A DNA stretch of 36,168 nucleotides from Candidatus Magnetaquicoccus inordinatus (GTDB lineage: Bacteria; Pseudomonadota; Magnetococcia; Magnetococcales; Magnetaquicoccaceae). The notes under the pieces were generated by a model. It made no database searches and was not told the DNA's origin. It saw nothing but the letters and a program-made list of their open reading frames with translations. The first letter of the stretch is position 1, and each line of letters begins with the position of its first letter. The DNA lies in NCBI RefSeq assembly GCF_004217665.1, contig NZ_RXIU01000012.1, forward strand, positions 1-36,168, in the 5' to 3' direction. A program made the position numbers and the translations under genes. Positions 1-7,731 of this stretch are shown in pieces.

Positions 1-20
1 GCGCGCCTAATGGAAGCAAG

Positions 21-60
21 CTGTGCGGATTGGCGCGCATTTTTGCGCCAATTCGCACAG
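21..60. repeat. Long near-perfect inverted repeat downstream of the metal ATPase gene
   Basis: Two 16-base arms (21-36 and 45-60) are reverse complements at 15 of 16 positions around an 8-base loop. It lies 60 bases beyond the stop codon of the minus-strand P-type ATPase gene, so it would fold at the 3' end of that transcript, but no clear T-run follows on either strand. A further small palindrome (CCCCATGGGG, 65-74) sits beside it. It may be a bidirectional terminator or an mRNA-stabilising hairpin. A plus-strand frame is open from base 1 to a stop at 100-102 and could be the tail of a convergent gene. Confidence 0.6.
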
Positions 61-119
61 CATCCCCATGGGGGTAGAGCTGGCGAGCCAGCACGAACCT
101 GAATAGTTACGTATGCGCT

Positions 120-2345
120 TTAGCTTGTCTGGGGCTTGCGCAACAGGCGCAGACCATTGGCAATCACCAATAAACTGGCACCCACATCGGCAAAGAGGGC
201 CAGCCACAGATTGGCCAGGCCAAAGAGAGCCAAAACAAAAACCCCTCCCTTGAGAAAAAGGGCCAGAAAGATATTCTGGCGCAAAATGCGGTTGGTCGCC
301 CGACTCAATCGTAAAAAGAGTGGCAGCTTGCGCAGATCATTTTGCATCAATACCACATCGGCTGTCTCCATGGCAGTTGCTGTGCCTTGCCCCATGGCAA
401 AAGAGAGCGTGGCCTGGGCCATGGCCGGAGCATCGTTGATGCCATCACCAACCATGCCGACATGCGCATGTTCTTGCAACAGTTGTTGGATGATCTGTCG
501 CTTGTGCTCCGGCAGACATTCGGCATGGATCTGCTGAATAGGAGTCTGCTGGGCGATGGCTTGGGCTGTGGCCTGGTTGTCGCCGGTCAGCAGAACCAGA
601 GCGATATTTTGTTGCTGCAGTTGCTGCAGAGTCTCTTTGCTGTGGACTCGCAATTGATCGGCAAAGGCAAAAATGGCCAAGGGAGTCTCGGCGTGGGCAA
701 GAATGACTATTGTTTTTGCTTGTGCGCTCAACTGCTGCATGGCCTGCTGACAGGATGCGAGATCCAGAGAGAGGGAGCTGATCCAGCGTGGGGTACCCAG
801 ATAATAGGTTTGTTGCTCGATTTGGGCGGTGACACCCTTGCCGGGAAGGGCGCGAAAGTGGCTGATGTCGGGCAGGGGAGCAGCCTTTTCTTGCCAGGCT
901 TTGCTGATGGCTTGTGCCAGGGGATGTTCGGAGTGGCTTTCCATGGCGGCAGCCAGGCGCAGCAGCTCTGCAGCAGGGAGAGAGTCCAAGGGGAGCAGAT
1001 CGGTCAGGGTCAGTGCGCCGTTGGTCAAGGTGCCGGTTTTATCGATAGCCAGGGCCTGCATGCGGTAGCCATTTTCCAGATGGACTCCCCCTTTGATCAA
1101 GATTCCTTGGCGGGCAGCGGCGGTCAGGCCGCTGACCAGGGTGACCGGGGTGGAGAGTACCAGGGCGCATGGGCAGGCGACAACCAGGAGAACCAGAGCA
1201 TTATACAGAGCAAACTCCCAGGTGTGTGCAGAGAGCAGGGGAGTCAGCAGGGCGGAGAGCAGGGCGCAGAACACCACAGCCGGCGTATAATAACGGGCAA
1301 AACGATCAATAAATTGTTGCATGGGGGCCCGTTGCGCTTGAGCCTCCTGGATGGTGGCGATGATGCGCGCCAGAGTAGTATGATCACGATCGGCGTTGAC
1401 CTGGCACTGCAAAGCGCCATATTGATTGATGGTTCCGGCATACAAAGGATCACCGGGCTGTTTTTCTACGGGCTGACTCTCTCCGGTGATGGGGGCTTGA
1501 TTGACACTGGAGTGGCCAGAGGTGACGATGCCGTCCAGGGGGATACGTTCTCCGGGGAGGATGCGGATGATGGCCCCGGGTTGGATCTCTTTGACCGGAG
1601 TGCGTTGCCACTGGTTGGGGGAGATTTGCAGCAGGGCCTCTTCTGGGGCCAGGGTCAGCAGTTCGCTGACGGCGCGGCGGGCCTTGGCCAACGATTGGGC
1701 TTCGATTCGCTCTGCCAGGCCAAAGAGAAAGATCACCATGGCGGCCTCCGGCCATTGACCGAGGATGATGGCGCCGATTACCGCCAGGCTCATCAAAAAA
1801 TGGATATTGAGGGTCAAGAGACGCAGGGCGCGCCAGCCTTTGCGCAGGGTGTTTTGGCCGCCGCTGACGATGGCAAACAGGGCAAGCAGGCGAATGGGCC
1901 AGCTTTGTTCATCACTGCCACTCCAGGCCAGCGCTTCAGCCGCCAGAGCCGCTGTACCAGAGAGCGCAAGGGGCAGGCTGTTTTGCCAGGTGAAGAGAGG
2001 TTCCTGGTGAGCAGAGGTGTGGTGGTCAGCGCTCTGCCTTTCAATGGCCGGCATGGCAATGGCTTGCAGGGCAGCCAGGATCTGTTCGCGTTTGCCTCCC
2101 TGGTGGGTGACAGTCAACTGTCTGTGCAGAAAATCAAAATGCAGTTGGCGGATTCCCGTACAGCTTCGCAACTGGTTGCGAATCAGCTCCTCTTCACTGC
2201 TGCAACAGAGGTTGGCAATATGAAAAACATAACGGTCAGCGCTGCTCTGCGCAGACTCCAGAGTCTCCACAGAGCTGTTGCTGTTGTTGGTTGTGGCGGT
2301 ACAGGTAGCCAGACGACAACAGGAGGAGGTGGCATCTTGGGCCAT
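120..2345 (-). CDS. cadA: Heavy-metal translocating P1B-type ATPase (Cd/Zn/Pb exporter)
   Basis: An inner-membrane pump that exports divalent soft metals (Cd2+, Zn2+, Pb2+) using ATP. Visible family motifs are the TM metal site CPC (391-393), TGES of the actuator domain (287-290), the phosphorylation motif DKTGT (435-439), the P1B signature HP (474-475), TGD (587-589) and GDGINDAP (633-640). An Asp in the last membrane segment (about 720) fits the Zn/Cd/Pb subclass. The roughly 110-residue N-terminus is a degenerate metal-binding domain in which a CC-x2-EE motif (C47, C48) replaces the usual GMTCxxC. A Cys-rich stretch precedes it (C9, C10, C15). Length (741) is normal. It is divergent from a PbrR/CadR-type regulator and should be induced through the MerR promoter at 2388-2418. 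Membrane and catalytic parts are intact. Exact metal preference cannot be read from sequence. Confidence 0.95.
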   Translation of the reverse strand: MAQDATSSCCRLATCTATTNNSNSSVETLESAQSSADRYVFHIANLCCSSEEELIRNQLRSCTGIRQLHFDFLHRQLTVTHQGGKREQILAALQAIAMPAIERQSADHHTSAHQEPLFTWQNSLPLALSGTAALAAEALAWSGSDEQSWPIRLLALFAIVSGGQNTLRKGWRALRLLTLNIHFLMSLAVIGAIILGQWPEAAMVIFLFGLAERIEAQSLAKARRAVSELLTLAPEEALLQISPNQWQRTPVKEIQPGAIIRILPGERIPLDGIVTSGHSSVNQAPITGESQPVEKQPGDPLYAGTINQYGALQCQVNADRDHTTLARIIATIQEAQAQRAPMQQFIDRFARYYTPAVVFCALLSALLTPLLSAHTWEFALYNALVLLVVACPCALVLSTPVTLVSGLTAAARQGILIKGGVHLENGYRMQALAIDKTGTLTNGALTLTDLLPLDSLPAAELLRLAAAMESHSEHPLAQAISKAWQEKAAPLPDISHFRALPGKGVTAQIEQQTYYLGTPRWISSLSLDLASCQQAMQQLSAQAKTIVILAHAETPLAIFAFADQLRVHSKETLQQLQQQNIALVLLTGDNQATAQAIAQQTPIQQIHAECLPEHKRQIIQQLLQEHAHVGMVGDGINDAPAMAQATLSFAMGQGTATAMETADVVLMQNDLRKLPLFLRLSRATNRILRQNIFLALFLKGGVFVLALFGLANLWLALFADVGASLLVIANGLRLLRKPQTS

Positions 2346-2387
2346 AAGAAGAGTCCTGTCAAAAAGGGGTCAGAAGGATTATAAACG

Positions 2388-2418
2388 AGTAGACACCCTG
2401 AAGTAGCTATAGGGTCAA
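2388..2418 (-). promoter_or_regulatory. MerR-type promoter/operator for the metal ATPase gene
   Basis: On the minus strand a -35 TTGACC (2413-2418) and a -10 TCTACT (2388-2393) are separated by 19 bp. This over-long spacer is the hallmark of MerR-family promoters, where the regulator untwists DNA on metal binding. Inside it lies a dyad ACCCT-N11-AGGGT (2395-2415), the expected operator. It points into the P-type ATPase gene and lies 28-58 bases before the regulator ATG, so the regulator may also repress its own promoter. Confidence 0.85.
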
Positions 2419-2445
2419 GCAAAAAATGGCTTAGGGAGAAGAAAA

Positions 2446-2886
2446 ATGCGGATTGGTGAATTGGCACGACGGACCGGCTGTGAGGTGGAGACGGTACGCT
2501 ATTATGAGAAGGAGGGGTTGTTGACCATACCGCAGCGGGATGGCTCTGGTTATCGCAGCTATACGGGGCAGCAACTGGAGGAGTTGCAATTTATTCGCCA
2601 TTGCCGCTCCTTGGGGATGCCGTTGGCAGAGATCAAAGCGCTGTTGCGTTTTCGCTATCATCCGCAGTGGGATTGTGCAGGGGTGAATGCGATTCTGGAT
2701 ACGCAGATTGCCCGCGTGCAGGAGCAGATGCGTGGGCTGCAGAGTTTGTTGGAGCAGTTGCATCTGTTGCGCATGGAGTGCGCACATCGGCAGCAGGCCG
2801 GGGAGTGTGGAATTATGAAAAATCTCAATCAGGCAGCCAAGGGGGAGCCTTGTTTATGCCATCCGTTGCCGGAGGGGTGTGCTTAA
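2446..2886 (+). CDS. cadR: MerR-family Cd(II)/Pb(II)-responsive transcriptional regulator
   Basis: A metal-sensing activator expected to control the divergent P-type ATPase gene. The N-terminal winged HTH begins MRIGELARRTG and contains the family motif TVRYYEKEGLL (17-27). It is followed by a dimerisation helix and a C-terminal metal site. Cysteines 77, 112 and 121 reproduce the C-N34-C-N8-C spacing of PbrR (C78/C113/C122), which differs slightly from CadR (C77/C112/C119). An extra Cys/His tail (C136, C138, H139, C145) resembles the accessory metal-binding tail of CadR. GGGAG at 2434-2438 supports the ATG. The start is 100 bases from the ATPase start, with the shared operator between them. 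Family assignment is firm, but Pb versus Cd versus Zn preference is inference. Confidence 0.92.
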   Translation: MRIGELARRTGCEVETVRYYEKEGLLTIPQRDGSGYRSYTGQQLEELQFIRHCRSLGMPLAEIKALLRFRYHPQWDCAGVNAILDTQIARVQEQMRGLQSLLEQLHLLRMECAHRQQAGECGIMKNLNQAAKGEPCLCHPLPEGCA

Positions 2887-3241
2887 ATTTTATGTATATC
2901 AGGGATAAATAGCCAATTAGTGATGGCGCAGTTCCAGTAGCTATTCCGCTTGCGCAAAGCGGTATGATTGCCCTCTTCCAGCTTCAAATATATCCAACCC
3001 CTCCGGTCTTAGCATACTGCCATTTTTGCTGCTTCGACACAAGAAAAATTTTGCTGCGCTGCAAAAAAATGCGTTGGCACATCAGAGTATTTGTTTATAA
3101 TCACATCGATGAGAGGGTGGGGTTTGGGGCTATCATTTATTTTTATAAATGTAAGTATTATCCGGTTATAATATTAGGGTTTCATAATATGCAATCCGGT
3201 GTCAGGATTGGGATGATTGCACTGCTCCAAGGGAGGAGAGC
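2887..3241. other. AT-rich intergenic region upstream of zapE
   Basis: No convincing gene is seen in these 355 bases, which are visibly more AT-rich than the surroundings. They hold a short GC hairpin (arms 2946-2951 and 2957-2962) that could end the merR transcript, although no T-run follows it. There is also an AT palindrome CATTTAT-TTTT-ATAAATG (3134-3151) and a perfect -10 hexamer TATAAT (3167-3172) with no good -35 at 16-18 bp. The zapE promoter probably lies here. A strong GGGAGGAG ribosome site lies directly before the zapE ATG. Confidence 0.5.
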
Positions 3242-4378
3242 ATGACAGGAGTAAACCAAGCCGGAAGAGGAGAAAACAGCGCCCAGACAGGGACAAACCT
3301 TGTCGCCACTCCGCAACTGCCCAGCCGGATCTGGCAGCAGGCTCTCTCTGCCGCAAAAATCGAACGGGATCCGGTTCAGGAACAGGCTTTGCCTTTGCTT
3401 GATCAGGTGGTCAACCAGTTCATGCGTCCTGTGCAGCGCACCGTTTGGCGGGGAGTGGAGGTGTGGCGTGGTCTGCTGGAGAGCCAACCAACCATGCGTG
3501 GCATCTATCTGCATGGTGATGTGGGACGCGGCAAATCCTATCTGATGCAGCTTATTTTTGAAGCCGTGCCCATTGCCGAAAAACGGCGCGTCCATTTTCA
3601 TCCTTTTATGGAGGAGCTGCATCAACGCTTGCATCAGGCCGAACCACCGGCCAATGTGGATCTGATGCTCTATATTGCCAGTCAAATTGCCGCGCAAGCA
3701 CGCTTGCTCTGTTTTGACGAGTTTTATATCACTACCATTGCCGATGGTGTATTGTTGGGTCGTTTGCTGGAATCGCTCTTTCTTTGTGGTGTGACTGTCT
3801 GTGCCACCAGCAACTGGGCGCCCGATGATCTTTTTCAAGGCGGATTTAATCGAGGGAGTGTTTTACCGTTTATTGCCCTGATCAAAAAACGCATTTTGGT
3901 TTGTGAACTGACCCAGGGCAAGGATTGGCGCCGCCAGGCGGCTATTCGCAGCGGTTGTACGCTGCTTGGCCCGGAACAGCTTTTTCTGCGTTTGACCAGC
4001 AGACAGCCCGAAAATACAACCCTGATATTGCGACATACTCCGGTCCCGGTGTTGGCGATGGCCGATGGGGTGTTCTGGTTTGGCTTTACCGCTCTCTGCA
4101 GCAGTATGTTGGGCAGAGCGGAATACATTACTCTCTGCAAACAAGCAAAAATTTTGATTGTCAGTGCACTGCCGCGTTTGAGTTGCGAGGATGCCGATAC
4201 TGCCATGCGCTTTGTGGTGTTGGTGGATCTGCTCTACGAACAGCGCATTCCGCTGCGGGTCTACAGTGCGATTCCGTTGGAAGAGATCTGTTATAACGAT
4301 GAGATTGCTTTTGCCTGGCGGCGAGCGGTCTCACGTGTGCACGAACTTTGCCGGACCGGGGTGATTCCTCTCGAATAG
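3242..4378 (+). CDS. zapE: ZapE/AFG1-family P-loop ATPase (divergent)
   Basis: A member of the AFG1/ZapE family, cytoplasmic ATPases linked to cell division (FtsZ ring destabilisation in E. coli) and, in mitochondria, to protein quality control. The P-loop is GDVGRGKS (92-99), close to the family GPVGRGKT. Walker B is LLCFDE (155-160), followed by FYITTIADG where the family usually has F-V-T-DIADA. The TSN motif follows, then the conserved PDDL and LPFI elements, and the C-terminal helix with FVVLVDLLYE. Length (378) is normal. The start is set by a strong GGGAGGAG 6-8 bases upstream. Oddities are TSNW for the usual TSNR and the altered Walker B neighbourhood, so the enzyme is a diverged paralogue or lineage variant. 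It lies ahead of gltA with a gap of about 96 bases. Confidence 0.88.
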   Translation: MTGVNQAGRGENSAQTGTNLVATPQLPSRIWQQALSAAKIERDPVQEQALPLLDQVVNQFMRPVQRTVWRGVEVWRGLLESQPTMRGIYLHGDVGRGKSYLMQLIFEAVPIAEKRRVHFHPFMEELHQRLHQAEPPANVDLMLYIASQIAAQARLLCFDEFYITTIADGVLLGRLLESLFLCGVTVCATSNWAPDDLFQGGFNRGSVLPFIALIKKRILVCELTQGKDWRRQAAIRSGCTLLGPEQLFLRLTSRQPENTTLILRHTPVPVLAMADGVFWFGFTALCSSMLGRAEYITLCKQAKILIVSALPRLSCEDADTAMRFVVLVDLLYEQRIPLRVYSAIPLEEICYNDEIAFAWRRAVSRVHELCRTGVIPLE

Positions 4379-4474
4379 CCCGATTCTTGGCATCATTGTT
4401 GTTACGCCTCCCCCACAAGGTGTTGGCAGGTTGCTTGTTTTTTTACACACTCCTGAGCCGCGAAGGAGCGACTT

Positions 4475-5770
4475 ATGACCGCACAAACGATCACCATTCG
4501 TGACAACCGCACCAACCGTGAGGTGGATTTTCCCATCATGCACGGTAGTGAAGGGCCTGATGTCGTTGATATCAGTAGCCTCTACAAAGAGTTGAACCTT
4601 TTTACCTATGATCCCGGCTTTCGTTCTACCGCCTCCTGTCAAAGTCGGATCACCTTCATCGATGGTGAAGAGGGTGTTTTGTTGTATCGCGGCTATCCCA
4701 TCGAAGAGTTGGTGGAAAAGTGTGACCATCTGGAGGTCTGTTATCTGTTGCTCAACGGCGAGCTGCCTAGCAAAAAGCAGGGGCTGGAGTTCAAAAAAAC
4801 AGTCGCAAAGCATACCATGATGCACGAACAGTTGTTAAAACTGTATAATGGTTACCGTCGTGATGCCCATCCCATGGCTATTGTTTTGGGTGTGGTGGGT
4901 GCCCTCTCCGCCTTCTATCATGACTCGTTGGATATTCGTGATCCCCGTCATCGTTTGATTTCCGCCTTTCGGATTATCGCAAAAATGCCTACCATAGCGG
5001 CGGCGGCTTATAAATATTATACTGGTCAGCCGTTCATGTATCCGCGCAACGATCTGGGCTATGCCGAGAACTTTCTCTATATGCTCTTTGCAGTGCCTTG
5101 CGAAGAGTATAAAGTGTCGCCCACCTTGGCGAGAGCTTTGGATCGGATTATGATTTTGCATGCCGATCATGAACAGAATGCCTCCACCTCCACGGTACGC
5201 TTGGCCGGATCGTCACAGGCCAACCCCTTTGGGGCCATTTCTGCAGGGGTTGGTTCGTTGTGGGGACCGGCACATGGGGGGGCAAATGAAGCGGTCTTGA
5301 AAATGTTGCACACCATTGGATCGTGTGATCGCATTCCCGAGTTTATCAAACGGGCCAAGGATCCCAATGATCCTTTTCGTTTGATGGGGTTTGGTCATCG
5401 GGTCTACAAAAATTATGATCCACGGGCAAAAATTTTGCGTCAGACTGCGCATGAGGTGTTGAACGAAGTGGGATATGGCAATGAGCCATTGCTGCATATT
5501 GCCTTGGAGTTGGAAGAGTTTGCTTTGCGCGATGAATATTTTATCCGCAAAAAACTCTATCCCAATGTGGATTTTTATTCGGGTCTGATTTTGTCGGCCA
5601 TGGGCATACCGGTCAACATGTTTACGGTGATTTTTGCTGTATCGCGCTGCATTGGTTGGATTACCCAATGGAACGAAATGATCTCTTCCGATGAAGGTAT
5701 CGGGCGTCCGCGCCAGTTGTATGTCGGACATCAACGCCGGTCGGTTCCGGATGCAGAGCAAAGAGGATGA
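4475..5770 (+). CDS. gltA: Citrate synthase (type II)
   Basis: Condenses acetyl-CoA and oxaloacetate to citrate, the entry step of the TCA cycle. Recognisable blocks are the N-terminal beta-sheet domain with [32 protein letters not shown] (about 228-241, with a catalytic His), [14 protein letters not shown] (about 305-318, second catalytic His and substrate-binding Arg) and VDFYSG (about 363-368, catalytic Asp). The start follows GAAGGAG about 8 bases upstream. Length (431) matches hexameric, NADH-sensitive Gram-negative enzymes. The last roughly 12 residues after RPRQLY differ from the usual ending (TG...PxxxR), but the fold should be complete. The next gene begins 10 bases later and may share the transcript. 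Confidence 0.97.
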   Translation: MTAQTITIRDNRTNREVDFPIMHGSEGPDVVDISSLYKELNLFTYDPGFRSTASCQSRITFIDGEEGVLLYRGYPIEELVEKCDHLEVCYLLLNGELPSKKQGLEFKKTVAKHTMMHEQLLKLYNGYRRDAHPMAIVLGVVGALSAFYHDSLDIRDPRHRLISAFRIIAKMPTIAAAAYKYYTGQPFMYPRNDLGYAENFLYMLFAVPCEEYKVSPTLARALDRIMILHADHEQNASTSTVRLAGSSQANPFGAISAGVGSLWGPAHGGANEAVLKMLHTIGSCDRIPEFIKRAKDPNDPFRLMGFGHRVYKNYDPRAKILRQTAHEVLNEVGYGNEPLLHIALELEEFALRDEYFIRKKLYPNVDFYSGLILSAMGIPVNMFTVIFAVSRCIGWITQWNEMISSDEGIGRPRQLYVGHQRRSVPDAEQRG

Positions 5771-5780
5771 GGAGAGGTGG

Positions 5781-7496
5781 ATGAGTAGAGCGGGGAGCAC
5801 TCGATTGGTGGTTGGCGGCAATAGGCTTGCTTCAATAATAGCACTCTGTTGTGCGGCCACTGTGGCGGGTCAAATCTCCCCCGCTCTTGCAGCATCTTCT
5901 GTTGTGGTGGGGACTGGGCAGGATCACTGTTATAACTATCGCAGTGAGATTCCCTGTCCCCGCCGAGGCGAACCCTACTATGGGCAGGATGTGCAACACT
6001 CCGGTAAACCGGCGCAATATCGTGATCCTGGTGATGGTACTATCATTGATTTGATGACAAATCTGACCTGGAGCAGAGCGGTAGACAGCCGCAAACTGAC
6101 TCCAGAGGAGGCGCAGCAACAAGCGCAACAACTGCGCATCGGTGGTTTTAGCGATTGGCGTGTGCCGACTATCAAGGAGCTCTATTCCTTGATTGATTTT
6201 CGCGGTTATACCGGTTTTGAGATCGACAATGTCGAGATGAAACGGGTTCCAGCCAATGCCATTCCTTTTTTGAATACTGATTATTTTAACTTCCGCTATG
6301 GCAATATTCGTGCTGGCGAGCGTTATATAGATGCGCAATGGCTTTCCAGCACCCCTTATGTCAGCACCACCATGCGTGGCGATAAGACCATTTTTGGGGT
6401 TAATTTTGCCGATGGTCGGCTCAAGGGTTATGGCTATCTGCCTCCCGGAAAAAAGGCAGAGGCAAAGCGTTTTTATGTACGCTTTGTCCGTGGTGCTCCC
6501 TATGGTCTCAATCAATTTCAGGATAATGGCGACGGTACCATTACCGATCACTCTTCTGGGTTGATGTGGAGTCAGCAGGATAGTGGCAAAGGGATGAAAT
6601 GGGCCGATGCTTTGCAATATGCGGCCAACAGTCAATTGGCTGGTTTTCGCGATTGGCGTCTGCCCAGTGCCAAAGAGTTGCAATATATCGTCGATTATAC
6701 CCGCTCCCCGGAAACCAGTAATTCCGCTGCCATTGATCCCATTTTTCACTCTACGCCGATTCGCAACGAAGCGGGCAAACGTGACTTTGCCTATTACTGG
6801 AGCTCCACAACCCATCTGGACGGCCCACAACCGGGTCGTGCTGCCGTTTATGTCGCTTTTGGCCGGGCCATGGGGCAGATGAAGGGCAAATTTATGGATG
6901 TGCATGGCGCTGGAGCACAGCGCAGTGATCCCAAGGAGGGAGAAGCTCGGATCCAGGGACCGCAAGGGGATGTGCAGCGCATTCTCAATATGGTCCGTCT
7001 GGTGCGGGGCGGAGAAAAAGTGGTACCGGAGATGTTGCCGGTGCGCGATGGCAAAGGCTATCCAGAGGTGCGGCGCATTCTGGAGGAGGAGGGGGATGAT
7101 CTGCCCAGCGAAACCCTGGTTCCCCCGCGACCGGTGGCACCGGTTGAGGGCAAAGCTGCTGCCGGCAAAGCGGCTGCACAGCACCATAAAAATCCCGCTC
7201 CCCGCTCAGAAGCAGATGCCGCTGTCAACAATAAAAATCCTCCACTGCGTTCAGAAGCCGAAGGCGCTGCACCTTCGCCGCCACGAGTGGAGCCAGAGGG
7301 GCGTCCTCCTGCACCGCGTTCAGAGATGAACTCCCGTCCGCCACCACCGCCACGTGCTGAAGGACAGATGCGTTCGTCACCACCGCCGCGTGCTGAAGGA
7401 CAGATGCGTCCGCCACCGCCGCCGAGGGTGGAGGGAGATTCTCCGCCGCCACCACGTGGTGAAAGCGAATCCCGTCCTGCTTCCCCTGAGCGTTAG
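5781..7496 (+). CDS. Secreted DUF1566 (Lcl-type) protein with proline-rich tail
   Basis: Function unknown. From the ATG at 5781 (GGAGAGG just upstream) a typical signal peptide runs through a hydrophobic stretch to an ALA-AS cleavage site near residue 38. Two DUF1566 domains follow. Each starts DxGDGTI and carries a GFxDWRxPxxKEL motif: GFSDWRVPTIKEL near 117-129 and GFRDWRLPSAKEL near 288-300. This fold is related to C-type-lectin/FGE-like domains and is common in surface or lipoprotein-like proteins of proteobacteria. The last 120 or so residues are low-complexity, rich in Pro, Arg and Glu, with a 12-residue repeat (PPPRAEGQMR). The gene follows gltA by 10 bases, an odd partner for a secreted protein. 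The mature protein (about 530 residues) probably resides in the periplasm or on the surface. An extended start at 5691 would overlap gltA and is unlikely. Confidence 0.85.
   Translation: MSRAGSTRLVVGGNRLASIIALCCAATVAGQISPALAASSVVVGTGQDHCYNYRSEIPCPRRGEPYYGQDVQHSGKPAQYRDPGDGTIIDLMTNLTWSRAVDSRKLTPEEAQQQAQQLRIGGFSDWRVPTIKELYSLIDFRGYTGFEIDNVEMKRVPANAIPFLNTDYFNFRYGNIRAGERYIDAQWLSSTPYVSTTMRGDKTIFGVNFADGRLKGYGYLPPGKKAEAKRFYVRFVRGAPYGLNQFQDNGDGTITDHSSGLMWSQQDSGKGMKWADALQYAANSQLAGFRDWRLPSAKELQYIVDYTRSPETSNSAAIDPIFHSTPIRNEAGKRDFAYYWSSTTHLDGPQPGRAAVYVAFGRAMGQMKGKFMDVHGAGAQRSDPKEGEARIQGPQGDVQRILNMVRLVRGGEKVVPEMLPVRDGKGYPEVRRILEEEGDDLPSETLVPPRPVAPVEGKAAAGKAAAQHHKNPAPRSEADAAVNNKNPPLRSEAEGAAPSPPRVEPEGRPPAPRSEMNSRPPPPPRAEGQMRSSPPPRAEGQMRPPPPPRVEGDSPPPPRGESESRPASPER
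7336..7476 (+). repeat. In-frame 36-bp tandem repeats encoding a Pro/Arg/Glu tail
   Basis: A 21-base element beginning CGTGCTGAAGG occurs at 7353-7373 and again at 7389-7409, exactly 36 bp (12 codons) apart. More degenerate copies flank it, encoding PPPPRxEG-like units. It lies wholly within the 3' end of the DUF1566 gene. The copy number is likely to vary between strains. Confidence 0.8.
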
Positions 7497-7510
7497 GAGT
7501 CAAGCAAGAA

Positions 7511-7562
7511 TCTTTTGCGCCGCTTGTGCCGGATTGTACTTGCTGTGCCCGGCGCAAAAAGA
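7511..7562. terminator. Possible hairpin terminator after the DUF1566 gene
   Basis: TCTTTTGCGCCG (7511-7522) pairs with CGGCGCAAAAAGA (7550-7562), apart from one extra A, around a 27-base loop. It begins 15 bases past the DUF1566 stop. No T-run follows the stem on the plus strand, so intrinsic termination is uncertain. It could instead be a 3'-end stabilising structure. The remaining bases up to 7731 show no gene. Confidence 0.4.
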
Positions 7563-7731
7563 TGCGCTGTCAGTATGTTCAGCTTTGCCCAACACTGCGG
7601 GTGGAGCAATGGTGAGGCAATAGCGCCAAGTTGTTTGTACCGGGTTCCTCTGTGCCAGATGTGGGCTTGCCGAGAGGTGCATTGCGCTGGCCTCGACTTG
7701 ATTGCTCTGCTGCTTTCGGGAGTTTGTACCG

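Noticed and set aside
1-102. Possible 3' end of a convergent plus-strand gene
   Set aside because: 33 codons open to a stop at 100-102, but they run through the inverted repeat and nothing recognisable is encoded, so it is not annotated as a gene.
342-2384. Long plus-strand open frame of about 680 codons antisense to the metal ATPase gene
   Set aside because: It is an antisense shadow of a gene with all P1B-ATPase motifs. Its own translation is Gly/Gln-rich and resembles no family.
5832-7187. Minus-strand open frame of about 450 codons over the DUF1566 gene
   Set aside because: Antisense shadow. The plus strand carries a signal peptide, two recognisable domains and a ribosome site.
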